From NCBI GenBank assembly GCA_903908265.1, contig CAIVRI010000005.1, positions 1 through 64,000 of the forward strand: DNA of 64,000 nucleotides, written 5' to 3'. Below the pieces are notes generated by a model. The model was not told the DNA's origin. It did no database searches and saw nothing but the letters and a program-made list of their open reading frames with translations. Below, one piece after another: positions 40,662-51,324 of this stretch. Positions within the stretch are counted from its first letter, which is position 1; each line of letters begins with the position of its first letter. The DNA is from an uncultured Pseudomonadota bacterium. GTDB lineage: Bacteria; Pseudomonadota; Gammaproteobacteria; Steroidobacterales; Steroidobacteraceae. Both the position numbers and the translations under genes were made by a program.

Positions 40662-42854
40662 ATGAGCCAGGATATCGTCAATCTCGAAGTCAACGGCGTT
40701 GCGGTGCAGGGCCGCAAGGGTCAGATGATCATTCAGGTCACTGACGCGGTGAACGCCTATGTGCCGCGCTTCTGCTATCACGAGAAGCTGACCGTGGCGG
40801 CCAACTGTCGCATGTGTCTGGTTGAAGTGGAAAAAGCGCCGAAGCCGCTACCGGCTTGCGCGACGCCGATCAACGAAGGCATGAAGATCTTCACGAAATC
40901 GCCAAAGGCGATTGCGGCCCAGAAGGCCACCATGGAATTCTTGTTGATCAACCATCCGCTGGACTGCCCGATCTGCGATCAGGGTGGCGAGTGCGAGTTG
41001 CAAGACCTGGCGATGGGCTTCGGTCGTGACGCTGCGCGCTATGAGTTGGATAAGCGCGTCGTCAAGGACAAGAGTTTCGGTCCGTTGATCTCGACCGACA
41101 TGACCCGCTGCATTCACTGCACGCGCTGTGTGCGCTTCACCCAAGAAATTCAGGGTGTGCAGGAGTTGGGGACGATTGGTCGTGGCGAAGACATGCGCAT
41201 TTCGATGTTTGTCGAGAAGGCGGTCGATCACGAACTGTCGGGCAACATCATCGACCTCTGCCCGGTCGGTGCGCTCAACTCCAAGCCGGCACGATTCCAA
41301 GGCCGGTCGTGGGAAATGACCGAGCAGCCACTGGTGTCGCCACACGACGCGATCGGTACCAACCTAGCGGCCCACGTGCGCCGTGGCCAATTGATGCGGG
41401 TGGTGCCGCGCGTCAATGAAGCGATCAACGAGACCTGGATCTCAGATCGCGACCGGTTCTCCTATGAAGGGGTGTACGCGGCCGATCGTGCCCAAACGCC
41501 ATTGATCCGCCGCGGCGGTACGCTGGTGCCAACGACGTGGGAAGTGGCGCTCGAGGCCGCAGCGCTCGCCCTCAAGGACGCCGTTTCGGCCTACGGCGCG
41601 GAGCGTATTGGTGTGCTCGGTCTGCCTACGGCCACTTTGGAAGAATCTTATTTGCTGGCGCGTCTCGGGCGCGGCCTGGGTACGCCGAATCTCGACCACC
41701 GACTGCGTCGCCGGGATGTGCGCGATCAGGATGCGGACCCGGACTATCCGGGTCTGGGATTCCCCATTGCGGAACTCGATCGACTCGACGGCGTGTTGGT
41801 CGTCGGTGCCGATCTACGCAACGAGGCGCCGCTACTGGCGCACCGTCTGCGCACGGCGGCGACGAAGAATCAGGCGAAGGTTGGGTTCGTGAACCCGGCG
41901 CGTTACGAATATCGATTCCCGGTAGCCGGCTATGAGGCCGTCGCGGCAGGGCAGATGGTCGCTGTACTGGCGTCTGTCGGGCGCGCAGTCGCCGAAGCTG
42001 CGGGGCAAGGCCTGCCACCGGCGTTGGCTTCTGCGGTAGCCCCCACCGAGGCACAAGCGGCGATCGCGCGGGCGCTCACGAACGGCACGCGTCGCTTGCT
42101 CCTGCTCGGCAATCTAGCCGAGCGTCACCCGGCTTATGCCGACCTGCGCGCCGTTGCGGGCGCTGTGGCCGCGCTGGCTGGGGCGACACTGGGTTACCTG
42201 CCGAACGGGGGCAATGCGGCGGGCGCCACGCTCGCGGGGCTGCTGCCGCATCGCGACGCGGGCGCGCGCCCGGCGCCGAAAAGAGGCCTGGGTGCCGGGG
42301 CCATGCTCGCCGCTGGTCTCGAGGCCTATGTGCTCTTTGGTGGGATTGAACCCGATGCCGATACGGCACATGGCGCCGTGGCAGCCACAGCGTTGGCACA
42401 GGCCCGATTTGTGCTCGCGATCACCCCGTTTGCGTCGGACGCCGCCATCGCGCACGCCCATGTGGTGCTGCCGATCGGTACCTATGCGGAGACTTCCGGT
42501 ACCTACGTCAACGTCGAAGGCCGCTGGCAGTCCACTACGGCCGTTGCTCGCGCCGTCGGTGAATCCCGTCCGGGTTGGAAGGTACTGCGGGCGCTGGGCA
42601 CCCTGATGGGTTTGGATGGGTTTGAGTATGGCTCGTCGGAAGACGTGCGCAAAGAACTCGAGCAGTCGATGAACGGTACCGGCCTGAGTCTCGATACGAC
42701 CTATCGCGGCCAGTGGCTGCCGGCGGGTGCGGTGCCGGGTGTGCTCGATGTGGTCGGCCTCTATGCGTCCGATCCGATCGTGCGTCGCGCGCCCGCTCTG
42801 CAGGAGACCCCTGCAGCGCAGCGCGCCGCGGCGACTAGCGGAGTCTACCCATGA
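40662..42854 (+). CDS. nuoG: NADH dehydrogenase I subunit G
   Basis: 730 aa from ATG 40662 with GGGAAAG upstream. The 75-kDa subunit has a ferredoxin-like domain ([18 protein letters not shown]), [15 protein letters not shown] and [11 protein letters not shown] clusters, then a degenerate molybdopterin-oxidoreductase domain. It is shorter than the ~900-aa enterobacterial form and of the beta/Xanthomonas-like size. The end is alanine-rich. ATGA overlap with nuoH. Confidence 0.95.
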   Translation: MSQDIVNLEVNGVAVQGRKGQMIIQVTDAVNAYVPRFCYHEKLTVAANCRMCLVEVEKAPKPLPACATPINEGMKIFTKSPKAIAAQKATMEFLLINHPLDCPICDQGGECELQDLAMGFGRDAARYELDKRVVKDKSFGPLISTDMTRCIHCTRCVRFTQEIQGVQELGTIGRGEDMRISMFVEKAVDHELSGNIIDLCPVGALNSKPARFQGRSWEMTEQPLVSPHDAIGTNLAAHVRRGQLMRVVPRVNEAINETWISDRDRFSYEGVYAADRAQTPLIRRGGTLVPTTWEVALEAAALALKDAVSAYGAERIGVLGLPTATLEESYLLARLGRGLGTPNLDHRLRRRDVRDQDADPDYPGLGFPIAELDRLDGVLVVGADLRNEAPLLAHRLRTAATKNQAKVGFVNPARYEYRFPVAGYEAVAAGQMVAVLASVGRAVAEAAGQGLPPALASAVAPTEAQAAIARALTNGTRRLLLLGNLAERHPAYADLRAVAGAVAALAGATLGYLPNGGNAAGATLAGLLPHRDAGARPAPKRGLGAGAMLAAGLEAYVLFGGIEPDADTAHGAVAATALAQARFVLAITPFASDAAIAHAHVVLPIGTYAETSGTYVNVEGRWQSTTAVARAVGESRPGWKVLRALGTLMGLDGFEYGSSEDVRKELEQSMNGTGLSLDTTYRGQWLPAGAVPGVLDVVGLYASDPIVRRAPALQETPAAQRAAATSGVYP

Positions 42855-43951
42855 TGGCGCATGTGCCCGGATTGGCCTGGCTGCTCGCCCAGTGGTCAGC
42901 GATGCCTGCGTATTTACAGCTGCTGATTGTCAAAACGGCTGAAATTATTGGCGTGATGCTGGCGGTCGTGATCTCGGTGGCACTGTTGACCTACGCTGAG
43001 CGGAAGGTCATCGGTTGGATGCAGTCGCGCCATGGCCCGAACCAGATCCGCATCTTTGGTCTGCCCATCCTGAAGGGCGTCGCGCAGCCGTTTGCCGATG
43101 TGATCAAGTTGCTATTGAAAGAAGTACTGGTGCCATCCAAAGCAGACAAAGTGCTGTTCCTCTTGGCGCCGATGATCGCGATCGTGACTGCCTTGACCAC
43201 GTGGGCGGTTGTGCCGTTCTCGCCGGACTTCGTGCTGGCCGACGTCGACGCTGGTCTTTTGTACATTTTGGCGCTGACCTCACTGGGTGTGTACGGCATC
43301 ATCATTGCCGGTTGGGCGTCGAATTCGAAATACGCCATGCTCGGCGCGATGCGCGCCGCGGCACAAATTGTCGCCTATGAGATTGCGATGGGCTTTGCCC
43401 TTGTTGGTGTGCTGATGGCGTCCGGATCTTTAAATATGACCGCCATCGTCAGTGCGCAGTCGGGCAGCATTCTGCATTGGAACCTGCTGTGGCTTTTTCC
43501 GCTGATGATCATCTACTTCATCTCCGGTGTAGCCGAGACCAACCGGGCGCCCTTTGACGTCGTGGAGGGCGAGTCGGAAATTGTTGCAGGCTTCCACGTG
43601 GAGTACTCCGGCGCGACCTTCGCCACCGTGTTTGCCCTGCCCGAATACGCGAACATGATTTTGATCGCGACCCTGACCTCGGTATTTTTCTTAGGCGGCT
43701 GGCTCTCGCCGTTTCAGGGCCTTGTCCCAGCCGACTGGCTGTTGGCGCAGTCCTCGTTCCTTTGGTTGTTCATCAAAATTCTTTGGTTCCTGTTTTGCTA
43801 CCTGTGGATTCGCGCGACGTTCCCGCGCTACCGCTATGACCAGATCATGCGTCTCGGCTGGAAGGTATTTATTCCGCTGACGATCGTCTGGATTCTCGTC
43901 GAGTGCGGCATGGTCGCCTTGCGGGTCGGGCCTTGGGCCCAGTTCGGATGA
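42851..43951 (+). CDS. nuoH: NADH dehydrogenase I subunit H
   Basis: 366 aa, eight or so membrane helices. It lies at the quinone-channel interface: [51 protein letters not shown] and [20 protein letters not shown] are diagnostic. Confidence 0.97.
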   Translation: MMAHVPGLAWLLAQWSAMPAYLQLLIVKTAEIIGVMLAVVISVALLTYAERKVIGWMQSRHGPNQIRIFGLPILKGVAQPFADVIKLLLKEVLVPSKADKVLFLLAPMIAIVTALTTWAVVPFSPDFVLADVDAGLLYILALTSLGVYGIIIAGWASNSKYAMLGAMRAAAQIVAYEIAMGFALVGVLMASGSLNMTAIVSAQSGSILHWNLLWLFPLMIIYFISGVAETNRAPFDVVEGESEIVAGFHVEYSGATFATVFALPEYANMILIATLTSVFFLGGWLSPFQGLVPADWLLAQSSFLWLFIKILWFLFCYLWIRATFPRYRYDQIMRLGWKVFIPLTIVWILVECGMVALRVGPWAQFG

Positions 43952-43968
43952 GGAGTGCATCACCCGTC

Positions 43969-44457
43969 ATGACGTCTCTACGCAGCCTGACCAAGACCCT
44001 ATTCCTTGTGGAGCTTCTGCAAGGCTTAGCCGTGACTTTCCGCTACCTGTGGAAGCCAAAATTCACCGTCCACTACCCGGAAGAGAAGACGCCGCAGTCG
44101 GTCCGCTTCCGTGGCTTGCATGCGTTACGCCGCTACCCGAATGGGCAGGAGCGATGCATTGCCTGCAAGTTGTGCGAGGCGGTGTGTCCGGCGCTGGCCA
44201 TCACTATCGAGTCTGACGTCTCCGAGGACGGCACGCGCCGCACGACGCGTTATGACATCGATCTATTCAAGTGCATTTTTTGCGGATTCTGCGAGGAAGC
44301 ATGCCCCGTGGACGCAATCGTAGAAACCCGCATCCACGAGTACCACATGGAAAACCGTGGCGAAAACATCATGTCGAAAGACAAGTTGCTCGCTGTGGGC
44401 GACCGCTATGACGCGATGATCACCGCGGACAAGACGGCCGACGCGCCGTACCGCTGA
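43969..44457 (+). CDS. nuoI: NADH dehydrogenase I subunit I
   Basis: 162 aa from ATG 43969, with AGGAGTG 11 bases upstream; an ATG at 43948 overlapping the nuoH stop is the alternative. Two 4Fe-4S ferredoxin motifs, [13 protein letters not shown] and [13 protein letters not shown], hold clusters N6a/N6b that link the NuoG chain to NuoB. Confidence 0.95.
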   Translation: MTSLRSLTKTLFLVELLQGLAVTFRYLWKPKFTVHYPEEKTPQSVRFRGLHALRRYPNGQERCIACKLCEAVCPALAITIESDVSEDGTRRTTRYDIDLFKCIFCGFCEEACPVDAIVETRIHEYHMENRGENIMSKDKLLAVGDRYDAMITADKTADAPYR

Positions 44458-44475
44458 TCCAAAGGCAGGCCAACC

Positions 44476-45078
44476 GTGTTGACGACCATACTGTTCTACT
44501 TCTTCTCCACGATTCTGGTCGGGTCGGCCGCGGGCGTGGTGCTGTCGCGCAACCCGGTGCGGGCGGCGCTATTTCTTGTACTGGCATTCTTCGAGAGCGC
44601 GGTGCTCTGGCTGTTGCTCGACGCTGAGTTTCTCGCCTTGGTGCTGGTGCTCGTTTACGTCGGCGCGGTAATGGTATTGTTTTTGTTCGTCATCATGATG
44701 CTCGACATCAACGTCGCCAAAATGCGCGAAGGCTTCACCAAGCACGCGCCACTGGGTGCCGTCGTCGCGGGTCTGATGATTGCCGAGATCGTGTACGTTG
44801 TCTGGTTCCGCCATTTGGGCATTACGCTGGCAACCACGGCGCCGCCGTTGCCAGCGAATTACTCGAATGTGCATCTGCTCGGGCAGGTGCTTTATACCGA
44901 TTACATGTTGCCGTTTGAATTAGCGGCGATCGTGCTGCTGATTGCCATGGTCGCTGCGATCTCGTTGACGATGCGGCATCGCACGGGCTTCAAGAAGCAA
45001 GATATTAGTGCGCAAGTGGCGCGCCGGCGTGAGGACGCGGTGCGAATCGTTAAAGTCGATTCGGAGAAAGCCTCATGA
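44476..45078 (+). CDS. nuoJ: NADH dehydrogenase I subunit J
   Basis: 200 aa from GTG 44476 with AAAGGCAGG upstream. Five membrane helices; [23 protein letters not shown] and [17 protein letters not shown] are the conserved antiporter-linked segments. ATGA overlap with nuoK. Confidence 0.95.
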   Translation: MLTTILFYFFSTILVGSAAGVVLSRNPVRAALFLVLAFFESAVLWLLLDAEFLALVLVLVYVGAVMVLFLFVIMMLDINVAKMREGFTKHAPLGAVVAGLMIAEIVYVVWFRHLGITLATTAPPLPANYSNVHLLGQVLYTDYMLPFELAAIVLLIAMVAAISLTMRHRTGFKKQDISAQVARRREDAVRIVKVDSEKAS

Positions 45079-45380
45079 TCACGCTGCCCCATTTCCTCGT
45101 TCTTTCGGGGATTCTTTTTAGCATCGCCGTCGCGGGAATTTTTTTGAACCGCAAGAACGTGATCGTGCTGTTGATGTGCATCGAACTGATGCTGTTGGCA
45201 GTGAACTTTAATTTTGTGGCATTCAGTCGTTGGTGGGGAGACGTCGCCGGTCAGGCGTTTGTCTTTTTCATATTGACGGTGGCAGCCGCCGAATCGGCGA
45301 TTGGCCTTGCGATCCTCGTGGTGTTATTCCGCGAGCGTAAGAGCATCAACGTCGAGGACTTGGACACGATGCGGGGTTGA
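45075..45380 (+). CDS. nuoK: NADH dehydrogenase I subunit K
   Basis: 101 aa, three membrane helices. [23 protein letters not shown] with the conserved intramembrane glutamates and [19 protein letters not shown] identify this MrpC-like subunit. Confidence 0.97.
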   Translation: MITLPHFLVLSGILFSIAVAGIFLNRKNVIVLLMCIELMLLAVNFNFVAFSRWWGDVAGQAFVFFILTVAAAESAIGLAILVVLFRERKSINVEDLDTMRG

Positions 45381-47338
45381 TGATGCAGAACTTCTATCTC
45401 GCTATCCCGCTGGCGCCGCTTTTTGCGGCCATCTTGGCGGGTTTGTTTGGCCGTCTGATCGGGCGCGTCGGTGCACATACGGTCACCATTCTGGGCGTGG
45501 GCGTTTCGTTCGTGCTCTCGCTGTTGGTCTTGAAAGCGCAAGCCCTTGATGGGGCCGCGACCTATAACGCGCCGGTGTACACGTGGCTCGTCTCGGACGG
45601 ATTGTCCATGCAGATCGGTTTTCTAATCGATCATTTGACCGCTTTGATGATGGTCGTCGTCACCTTCGTCTCCTTGATGGTGCACATCTATACGATCGGG
45701 TACATGCATGAGGATCCCGGCTACCAGCGGTTCTTCTCCTACATTTCGCTGTTTACCTTTGCGATGTTGATGTTGGTGATGAGCAACAACTTCTTGCAAC
45801 TCTTTTTCGGGTGGGAAGCGGTCGGACTGGTGTCGTACCTCTTGATTGGCTTCTGGTTCACAAAGCCGAGTGCGATTTTTGCCAATATGAAGGCGTTCCT
45901 GGTGAACCGGGTCGGTGACTTCGGTTTTCTGCTGGGTATCGCGGGGGTGGTCTACTACACCGGTTCGTTGGATTACTTGGCGGCCTTTAAGGCCGCGCCC
46001 GTGATTGCGCAGCACAGCATGACGATTCTGGATGGCAATGCCTGGAATGCCATGACGGTCATTTGCATCTGCCTGTTTATCGGCGCGATGGGAAAATCTG
46101 CCCAGGTGCCCTTGCACGTATGGCTACCCGATTCGATGGAAGGCCCCACGCCTATTTCTGCCTTGATTCACGCGGCTACCATGGTGACGGCCGGCATCTT
46201 CATGGTGGCGCGTATGTCGCCACTGTTCGAGTTGTCGGATGCGGCGCTGGGTTTTGTGATGGTGATCGGTGCGACCACGGCACTGTTTATGGGCTTCTTG
46301 GGCATTGTGAACAACGACATCAAGCGGGTCGTTGCTTACTCGACGCTCTCGCAACTGGGCTATATGACTGTGGCCTTGGGCGCCTCGGCTTATGGGGCCA
46401 GTATTTTCCATCTCATGACCCACGCGTTCTTCAAGGCCTTACTGTTCTTGGGCGCGGGCTCCGTGATTATAGCGATGCATCATGAGCAAGACATGCGGCG
46501 CATGGGTGGGCTGCGCAAGTACTTGCCAATTACCTATGCCACCTCGTTAATTGGTGCGCTGGCCTTGATCGGATTCCCCGGATTCTCTGGGTTCTTTTCG
46601 AAAGATGCGCTGATTGATGCGGTCGGTCTGTCGCACGCCCCAGGCGCGGCCTATGCCCAGTTCTGCGTCACGGCCGGTGTCTTCATTACCGCCTTTTATA
46701 CCTTCCGTATGATTTTCATGACCTTCCATGGTCAGGAGCGGATGGATCATCACACCCGCGAACACTTGCACGAGAGTCCGTGGGTCGTGACCTTGCCGCT
46801 AGTGCTGTTGGCCATTCCGTCGGTCTTGATTGGGTGGTTCACGGTCGGGCCCGTGCTGTTCGGTCACTACTTTGATGGTGTGATCGTGGTGGCAGAGCGC
46901 CATGACGTCCTGCGCGAGCTGGGTCACGAGTACACCACGCCGCTGGCGTTTGTCCTTGAGGCCTTTAAGGCGCCTGCTTTGTACTTGGCGGCAGCAGGGG
47001 TGGCCTCGGCATGGTTTTTGGTGCTCAAGCGGCCCGATCTGGCGACCGCGATCAGTGCGCGCCTTGCGCCGCTCGCCCGGGTGCTGGACAACAAATACGG
47101 CTTTGACTGGTTCAATGAGAATGTGCTGGCGCGAGGCACCCAGGCGCTGGGCAAACTGTTCTGGAAAGTCGGCGACGAGATGGTTGTCGATGGGGTGCTA
47201 GTCAATGGCACAGCACGGTCCGTGGGTTGGTTAGCGGCGGTTGTTCGCCACCTCCAGTCCGGATATCTCTATCACTACGCCTTCGCGATGATCATCGGCC
47301 TTGCGGCGATGCTCGCCTGGCTACTTGCGCGGGCGTGA
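45380..47338 (+). CDS. nuoL: NADH dehydrogenase I subunit L
   Basis: 652 aa from ATG 45380 (TGATG overlap with nuoK; ATG 45383 is equally possible). Antiporter-like proton channel with the long lateral helix. FFGWEAVGLVSYLLIGFW, AQVPLHVWLPDSMEGPTPISALIHAATMV and HAFFKALLFLGAGSVI are diagnostic. Confidence 0.97.
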   Translation: MMQNFYLAIPLAPLFAAILAGLFGRLIGRVGAHTVTILGVGVSFVLSLLVLKAQALDGAATYNAPVYTWLVSDGLSMQIGFLIDHLTALMMVVVTFVSLMVHIYTIGYMHEDPGYQRFFSYISLFTFAMLMLVMSNNFLQLFFGWEAVGLVSYLLIGFWFTKPSAIFANMKAFLVNRVGDFGFLLGIAGVVYYTGSLDYLAAFKAAPVIAQHSMTILDGNAWNAMTVICICLFIGAMGKSAQVPLHVWLPDSMEGPTPISALIHAATMVTAGIFMVARMSPLFELSDAALGFVMVIGATTALFMGFLGIVNNDIKRVVAYSTLSQLGYMTVALGASAYGASIFHLMTHAFFKALLFLGAGSVIIAMHHEQDMRRMGGLRKYLPITYATSLIGALALIGFPGFSGFFSKDALIDAVGLSHAPGAAYAQFCVTAGVFITAFYTFRMIFMTFHGQERMDHHTREHLHESPWVVTLPLVLLAIPSVLIGWFTVGPVLFGHYFDGVIVVAERHDVLRELGHEYTTPLAFVLEAFKAPALYLAAAGVASAWFLVLKRPDLATAISARLAPLARVLDNKYGFDWFNENVLARGTQALGKLFWKVGDEMVVDGVLVNGTARSVGWLAAVVRHLQSGYLYHYAFAMIIGLAAMLAWLLARA

Positions 47339-47353
47339 GCTCGGCTTAACGGA

Positions 47354-48871
47354 ATGCACCCGATGAACCTTCCTCTGCTCAGTATTTTGACTTGGTTACC
47401 GGTGATCGGTGGCATTGTCGTCATGTTGATCGGCGACCGCCCGGTCGTGCTGGCGCGTTGGGTCGCGCTCGCAGTCTCGTTGGCGGCGCTCGGATTTAGC
47501 GTGCCGCTTTGGTCCCATTTCGATGCCGCGTCTGCGGCGTTGCAGTTCGTCGAACGCACCGCGTGGGTGCCTACGCTGCACAGCGATTACCACCTCGGGA
47601 TTGACGGGATTTCCTTGCCGTTGATTGTGCTGACCACCTTTTCCACGGTGCTCGTGATCATCGCGAGTTGGTCGGTGATTGAGAAGCGTCCGAGTCAGTA
47701 CTACGCGGCCTTCCTGATTATGGAAGGATTGATGGTGGGCGTTTTCTCAGCGGCCGATGCGCTGTTGTTCTATGTGTTCTGGGAAGCGATGTTGATTCCG
47801 ATGTTCTTGATCATCGGTATCTGGGGTGGGGCGCGGCGGATCTACGCGACCATCAAGTTCTTTCTCTATACCTTCCTCGGCTCCGTATTGATGCTGGTCG
47901 CCCTGATTTACCTGTATCTCAAAGCCGGTTCCTATGACCTCGCGGCGCTGTATGAGTTGCCTCTGTCGCGGCCGGAACAGACCCTGATTTTCCTCGCGTT
48001 TTTCGCCGCCTTCGCCGTCAAGGTGCCGATGGTGCCGGTGCACACCTGGTTGCCGGATGCGCACGTCGAGGCGCCGACGGGTGGCTCGGTGATTCTGGCG
48101 GCCATCATGCTAAAGATGGGTGGCTACGGCTTCCTGCGCTTTAGCTTGCCCATTACGCCCGATGCGGCGCACCAACTGGATTGGCTGGTGATTGCGTTGT
48201 CGCTGATTGCGGTCGTCTACATCGGCTTGATCGCGCTGGTACAGACGGACATGAAGAAGCTGATCGCCTATTCGTCTATCGCGCATATGGCCTTCGTGAC
48301 GCTGGGCTGTTTTGTGGGCTATGAGATTGTGGCCGTTACGGGTAGCGCGGCCGGTGAGACCTTGGCGTTGTCGGGCGCCATGGTGCAGATGATCTCCCAT
48401 GGCTTGGTGTCGGGTGCGCTGTTCTTGTGCGTCGGGGTCTTGTACGACCGACTGCATACCCGAGACATTGGCGCTTATGGTGGCGTGATCAATACGATGC
48501 CTTATTTTGGTGCGTTCATGGTGCTGTTCGGGATGGCGAATGCGGGCTTGCCCGGCACGTCGGGATTCGTCGGCGAGTTCATGATTGTGTTGGCGAGTTT
48601 CCGGGCCAATTTCTGGTTTGCCGCCGTCGCTGCGCTCACCTTGATTACGGGCGCGGCCTACACGCTGTGGTTGATCAAACGGGTCGTGCTGGGTCCTGTG
48701 GCGAACGAGGGCGTCGCCTCGCTCAAAGACTTGAATGGTCGCGAATTCTTGGTGCTCGGTGTGCTGGCTATCGCGGTGATCGCGATGGGCGTATATCCGA
48801 AGCCGCTCACGGATGTGATGGAGCCCACGCTGCGCCATCTCGTCCAGCTCATGTCCGTCAGCAAGCTCTGA
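47354..48871 (+). CDS. nuoM: NADH dehydrogenase I subunit M
   Basis: 505 aa, antiporter-like proton channel. HLGIDGISLPLIVLTTF, FYVFWEAMLIPMFLIIGIWGG, VPMVPVHTWLPDAHVEAPTGGSV and YSSIAHMAFVTLG are family signatures. Confidence 0.97.
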   Translation: MHPMNLPLLSILTWLPVIGGIVVMLIGDRPVVLARWVALAVSLAALGFSVPLWSHFDAASAALQFVERTAWVPTLHSDYHLGIDGISLPLIVLTTFSTVLVIIASWSVIEKRPSQYYAAFLIMEGLMVGVFSAADALLFYVFWEAMLIPMFLIIGIWGGARRIYATIKFFLYTFLGSVLMLVALIYLYLKAGSYDLAALYELPLSRPEQTLIFLAFFAAFAVKVPMVPVHTWLPDAHVEAPTGGSVILAAIMLKMGGYGFLRFSLPITPDAAHQLDWLVIALSLIAVVYIGLIALVQTDMKKLIAYSSIAHMAFVTLGCFVGYEIVAVTGSAAGETLALSGAMVQMISHGLVSGALFLCVGVLYDRLHTRDIGAYGGVINTMPYFGAFMVLFGMANAGLPGTSGFVGEFMIVLASFRANFWFAAVAALTLITGAAYTLWLIKRVVLGPVANEGVASLKDLNGREFLVLGVLAIAVIAMGVYPKPLTDVMEPTLRHLVQLMSVSKL

Positions 48872-48890
48872 CTCGGGAAGGCCAGACTCC

Positions 48891-50327
48891 ATGAACCAGA
48901 TCCTTGCCAACTCGCTGACGCTCGCATCGCCGGAGATTGTCTTGGCCTGCGGTGCCTCCTTGGTGCTGCTGGTCGATGCGTTCTTGACAGATCGCCAACG
49001 CGGTATCAGTTATCTATTGTCGATGGTTACTTTGGCGCTCACGGCAGTTGTCGTGGCCAGCCTGCCGGAGGGTCGGAATGTTGGCTTCTCGGGCATGTTC
49101 GTCGTCGATGGCGTTGCGCGTTTTCTGAAACTCGCGGCCTGCGGCACGGTCGCTGCCGTACTGCTCTATTCACGTGACTATTTGCGGATCAGGGGCCTGT
49201 TTCGGGGCGAGTACTTCGTTCTCGCGCTGTTTGCGACTTTGGGCATCTTTGTCATCGTCTCCGCTGGGAGCCTGTTGTCGCTGTATATGGGTATCGAAGT
49301 GCTGGCGCTATCGCAGTACGCGCTGGTGGCGTTTGATCGCGACTCTTCGATTGCGGCAGAGTCGGCAATGAAGTATTTCGTACTCGGTGCCATTGCCTCG
49401 GGCGCCTTGCTGTATGGCATTTCGCTTGTTTATGGCGTGTCGAGGACCTTTGACCTCGCCCAATTGGCCGTTTTCGTGCAGTTGGGTGGGGCTAGCAACA
49501 TTGGTCTGCTGTTTGGCATGGCATTTATGGTGGCCGGAATCGCCTTCAAATTTGGTGCGGTTCCGTTCCATATGTGGGTGCCGGACGTGTATCACGGCGC
49601 ACCGACATCAGTCACCATGTTGGTTGGTTCGGCACCTAAATTCGCCTACTTTGGTCTGATTCTGCGGGTGCTGGGTGAGGGGCTAGGGGGGGCTGTGGCC
49701 GAGTGGCAGGGCATGCTGATTGTGCTTGCTGTCCTGTCGATTGCGATAGGTAATGTGGTGGCCGTTGCCCAAACCAATTTGAAGCGGATGCTTGCTTACT
49801 CCACGATCTCGAATGTTGGCTTCATCCTGCTGGGTATCCTTGCCGGTACGTCGGCCGGCTACCGCGGTGCACTGTTCTATACCGTGGCGTACGTGCTGAT
49901 GGCATTGGGCAGTTTTGCGATGATTCTGCTGTTGTCCCGCAAGGGCTTTGAGGCGGACCGCATTGAGGACTTTCGTGGTCTTGCCCAGCACCGGCCGTGG
50001 TTCGCTTGGATGATGCTATTCCTGATGGCTAGCACCGCGGGTTTGCCGCCGTTTGTCGGCTTTTTCTCGAAGCTTTATGTCATCCAGGCGGTCCTGGATG
50101 TGGGCCTGACCTGGCTTGCCGTGGTGGCCGTCCTGTTCTCGGTCGTGGGTGCCTTTTACTACCTGCGGGTCATCAAGGCGATGTTCTTCGAAACTGCCGC
50201 GGGTGAGGTGGTCGTCGAGGCGAGTCCTTCGTTCAAGTTCCTTTTGAGCCTCAATGCCCTATCGGTGCTCGCACTCGGGCTGTGGAGCGGACCGTTGAGC
50301 GATGCGATTGCCAAGGCGTTCCACTGA
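48891..50327 (+). CDS. nuoN: NADH dehydrogenase I subunit N
   Basis: 478 aa, last gene of the operon. Antiporter-like: SLYMGIEVLALSQYALVAF, AFKFGAVPFHMWVPDVYHGAPTSVT and LKRMLAYSTISNVGFILLG are diagnostic. The tRNA-fMet promoter begins 8 bp past the stop. No operon terminator is seen before it, so the tRNA could also receive read-through. Confidence 0.97.
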   Translation: MNQILANSLTLASPEIVLACGASLVLLVDAFLTDRQRGISYLLSMVTLALTAVVVASLPEGRNVGFSGMFVVDGVARFLKLAACGTVAAVLLYSRDYLRIRGLFRGEYFVLALFATLGIFVIVSAGSLLSLYMGIEVLALSQYALVAFDRDSSIAAESAMKYFVLGAIASGALLYGISLVYGVSRTFDLAQLAVFVQLGGASNIGLLFGMAFMVAGIAFKFGAVPFHMWVPDVYHGAPTSVTMLVGSAPKFAYFGLILRVLGEGLGGAVAEWQGMLIVLAVLSIAIGNVVAVAQTNLKRMLAYSTISNVGFILLGILAGTSAGYRGALFYTVAYVLMALGSFAMILLLSRKGFEADRIEDFRGLAQHRPWFAWMMLFLMASTAGLPPFVGFFSKLYVIQAVLDVGLTWLAVVAVLFSVVGAFYYLRVIKAMFFETAAGEVVVEASPSFKFLLSLNALSVLALGLWSGPLSDAIAKAFH

Positions 50328-50334
50328 AATTAGG

Positions 50335-50363
50335 TTGCAAAAAAGCCTGAAACTGAGTATATT
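50335..50363 (+). promoter_or_regulatory. Promoter of tRNA-fMet
   Basis: TTGCAA (50335-50340), 17-bp spacer, TATATT (50358-50363), followed by the GC-rich discriminator CGGGCTC typical of stringently controlled stable-RNA promoters. The tRNA begins 17 bp further on. Confidence 0.75.
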
Positions 50364-50379
50364 TTCGGGCTCGATCTGG

Positions 50380-50443
<64 letters not shown>

Positions 50444-50456
<13 letters not shown>

Positions 50457-50504
50457 ACTCACTCGGTGAGACTGAATGGCCCGTGAAAGCGGGCTTTTTT
50501 TTCT
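50444..50504 (+). repeat. Repeat copy A: tRNA-fMet 3' end plus terminator
   Basis: This is the original copy of a repeat found four times (A-D). It comprises the tRNA end CCCCCGCTACCA, a small hairpin CTCAC-TCG-GTGAG, and the terminator GCCCGT-GAAA-GCGGGC followed by TTTTTTTT. Copies B-D keep this order and are each ~80-85% identical by eye. Confidence 0.85.
50479..50502 (+). terminator. Terminator of tRNA-fMet
   Basis: GCCCGT-GAAA-GCGGGC followed by eight T. It forms the second half of repeat copy A and is the sequence reproduced in copies B-D. Confidence 0.9.
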
Positions 50505-50526
50505 ACCTCTAAACGGTCTCTGCCGA

Positions 50527-50832
50527 CTATCCGAGCGCCTTGCCACTGTAGGGCAATATGGAAGCTAGCATCTCGGCGGTACCGTCTTCGGCGCATTGCA
50601 GATCGTAGTTGGACTGCAAGTTGATCCAGCTGTGAACGTCCGTCTTGAAGAAGCGGGCGAGGCGTAAGGCGGTATCCGCCGTAATTCCCCTTCTTTCCCG
50701 GACAATCTCATTGATTCGGGCAGGCGTGACCTTCAACGCGCGCGCAAGCGCGGTGCTTGAGAGTCCCAGTGGCACCATGAATTCTTCGCGGAGGATCTCT
50801 CCGGGATGAATGGGTTTTAGCTTGGTCGTCAT
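50527..50832 (-). CDS. higA: HigA-type antitoxin
   Basis: 101 aa. Xre-family helix-turn-helix antitoxin: KPIHPGEILREEFMVPLGLSS, LARALKVTPARINEIVRERRGIT, TALRLARFFKTDVHSWINLQ are hallmarks of HigA/VapI. It lies 10 bp downstream of the toxin gene, the toxin-first order typical of higBA. It neutralises HigB and represses the operon, probably via the palindrome at 51133-51155. Confidence 0.92.
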   Translation of the reverse strand: MTTKLKPIHPGEILREEFMVPLGLSSTALARALKVTPARINEIVRERRGITADTALRLARFFKTDVHSWINLQSNYDLQCAEDGTAEMLASILPYSGKALG

Positions 50833-50842
50833 GATGTTTCTC

Positions 50843-51124
50843 TCAGTGATAGTCCACGATCTCTACGTCGCTTGGGCCATGGATCGTCCAGATGAAGCAA
50901 AGCCGCCACTGTTGATTGATACGAATGCTGTGTTGGCCCTTTCGATCACCCCGCAACGCCTCGAGACGATTGCCGGGTGGGATACGCATGAATTCCAGAT
51001 CAGCGGCAGCGTCAAGTTGAGCAAGCTTGCGGCGAGCGATTGGTTCAATGTGGACAAACCGTTTGACGCGAAAGCGGGCGTGTAGCGCGGCGGTGTCTTT
51101 ACACTTGAACGACACAATACCCAT
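50843..51124 (-). CDS. higB: HigB-type ribosome-dependent mRNA endonuclease toxin
   Basis: 93 aa from ATG 51124; the longer ORF to 51514 runs through the operator and repeat copy B. It shows the RelE/HigB fold: MGIVSFKCKDTAALHARFRV, RKLAQLDAAADLEFMRIPPG, RLEALRGDRKGQHSIRINQQ, WRLCFIW and DVEIVDYH. First gene of the higBA operon, minus strand. Confidence 0.92.
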   Translation of the reverse strand: MGIVSFKCKDTAALHARFRVKRFVHIEPIARRKLAQLDAAADLEFMRIPPGNRLEALRGDRKGQHSIRINQQWRLCFIWTIHGPSDVEIVDYH

Positions 51125-51132
51125 CTCCGTAT

Positions 51133-51155
51133 CGTATATCGATAATCGATATACG
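51133..51155 (-). promoter_or_regulatory. Palindromic operator upstream of higBA
   Basis: CGTATATCGAT-A-ATCGATATACG is a perfect 11-bp inverted repeat with a 1-nt centre, 8 bp before the higB start. The place and symmetry fit the HigA operator. Confidence 0.8.
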
Positions 51156-51243
51156 GCAATAGGGTATGTGTGGCTGTGTTGTCGGCTCGCTGGAATTGGG
51201 TCCCTGTTGGCCCGTTTACTGCAATTTACCGAAACGTCGTCTC

Positions 51244-51324
51244 GTAGGGACATGACAAAGCCAGCCCCCGCTACCAACTCACGAAGTGAGACCAAATGGC
51301 CCGCGAAAGCGGGTTTTTTTGTAT
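51244..51324 (+). repeat. Repeat copy B (tRNA-fMet 3' end/terminator duplicate)
   Basis: Contains CCCCCGCTACCAACTCAC, the hairpin CTCAC-GAA-GTGAG, ATGGCCCGCGAAAGCGGGTT and a T-run. Upstream of the tRNA-derived part it has TAGGGACATGACAAAGCCAG, shared with copies C and D but not with the real tRNA. It separates the higBA cassette from the RHH/ParE cassette. Confidence 0.85.
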
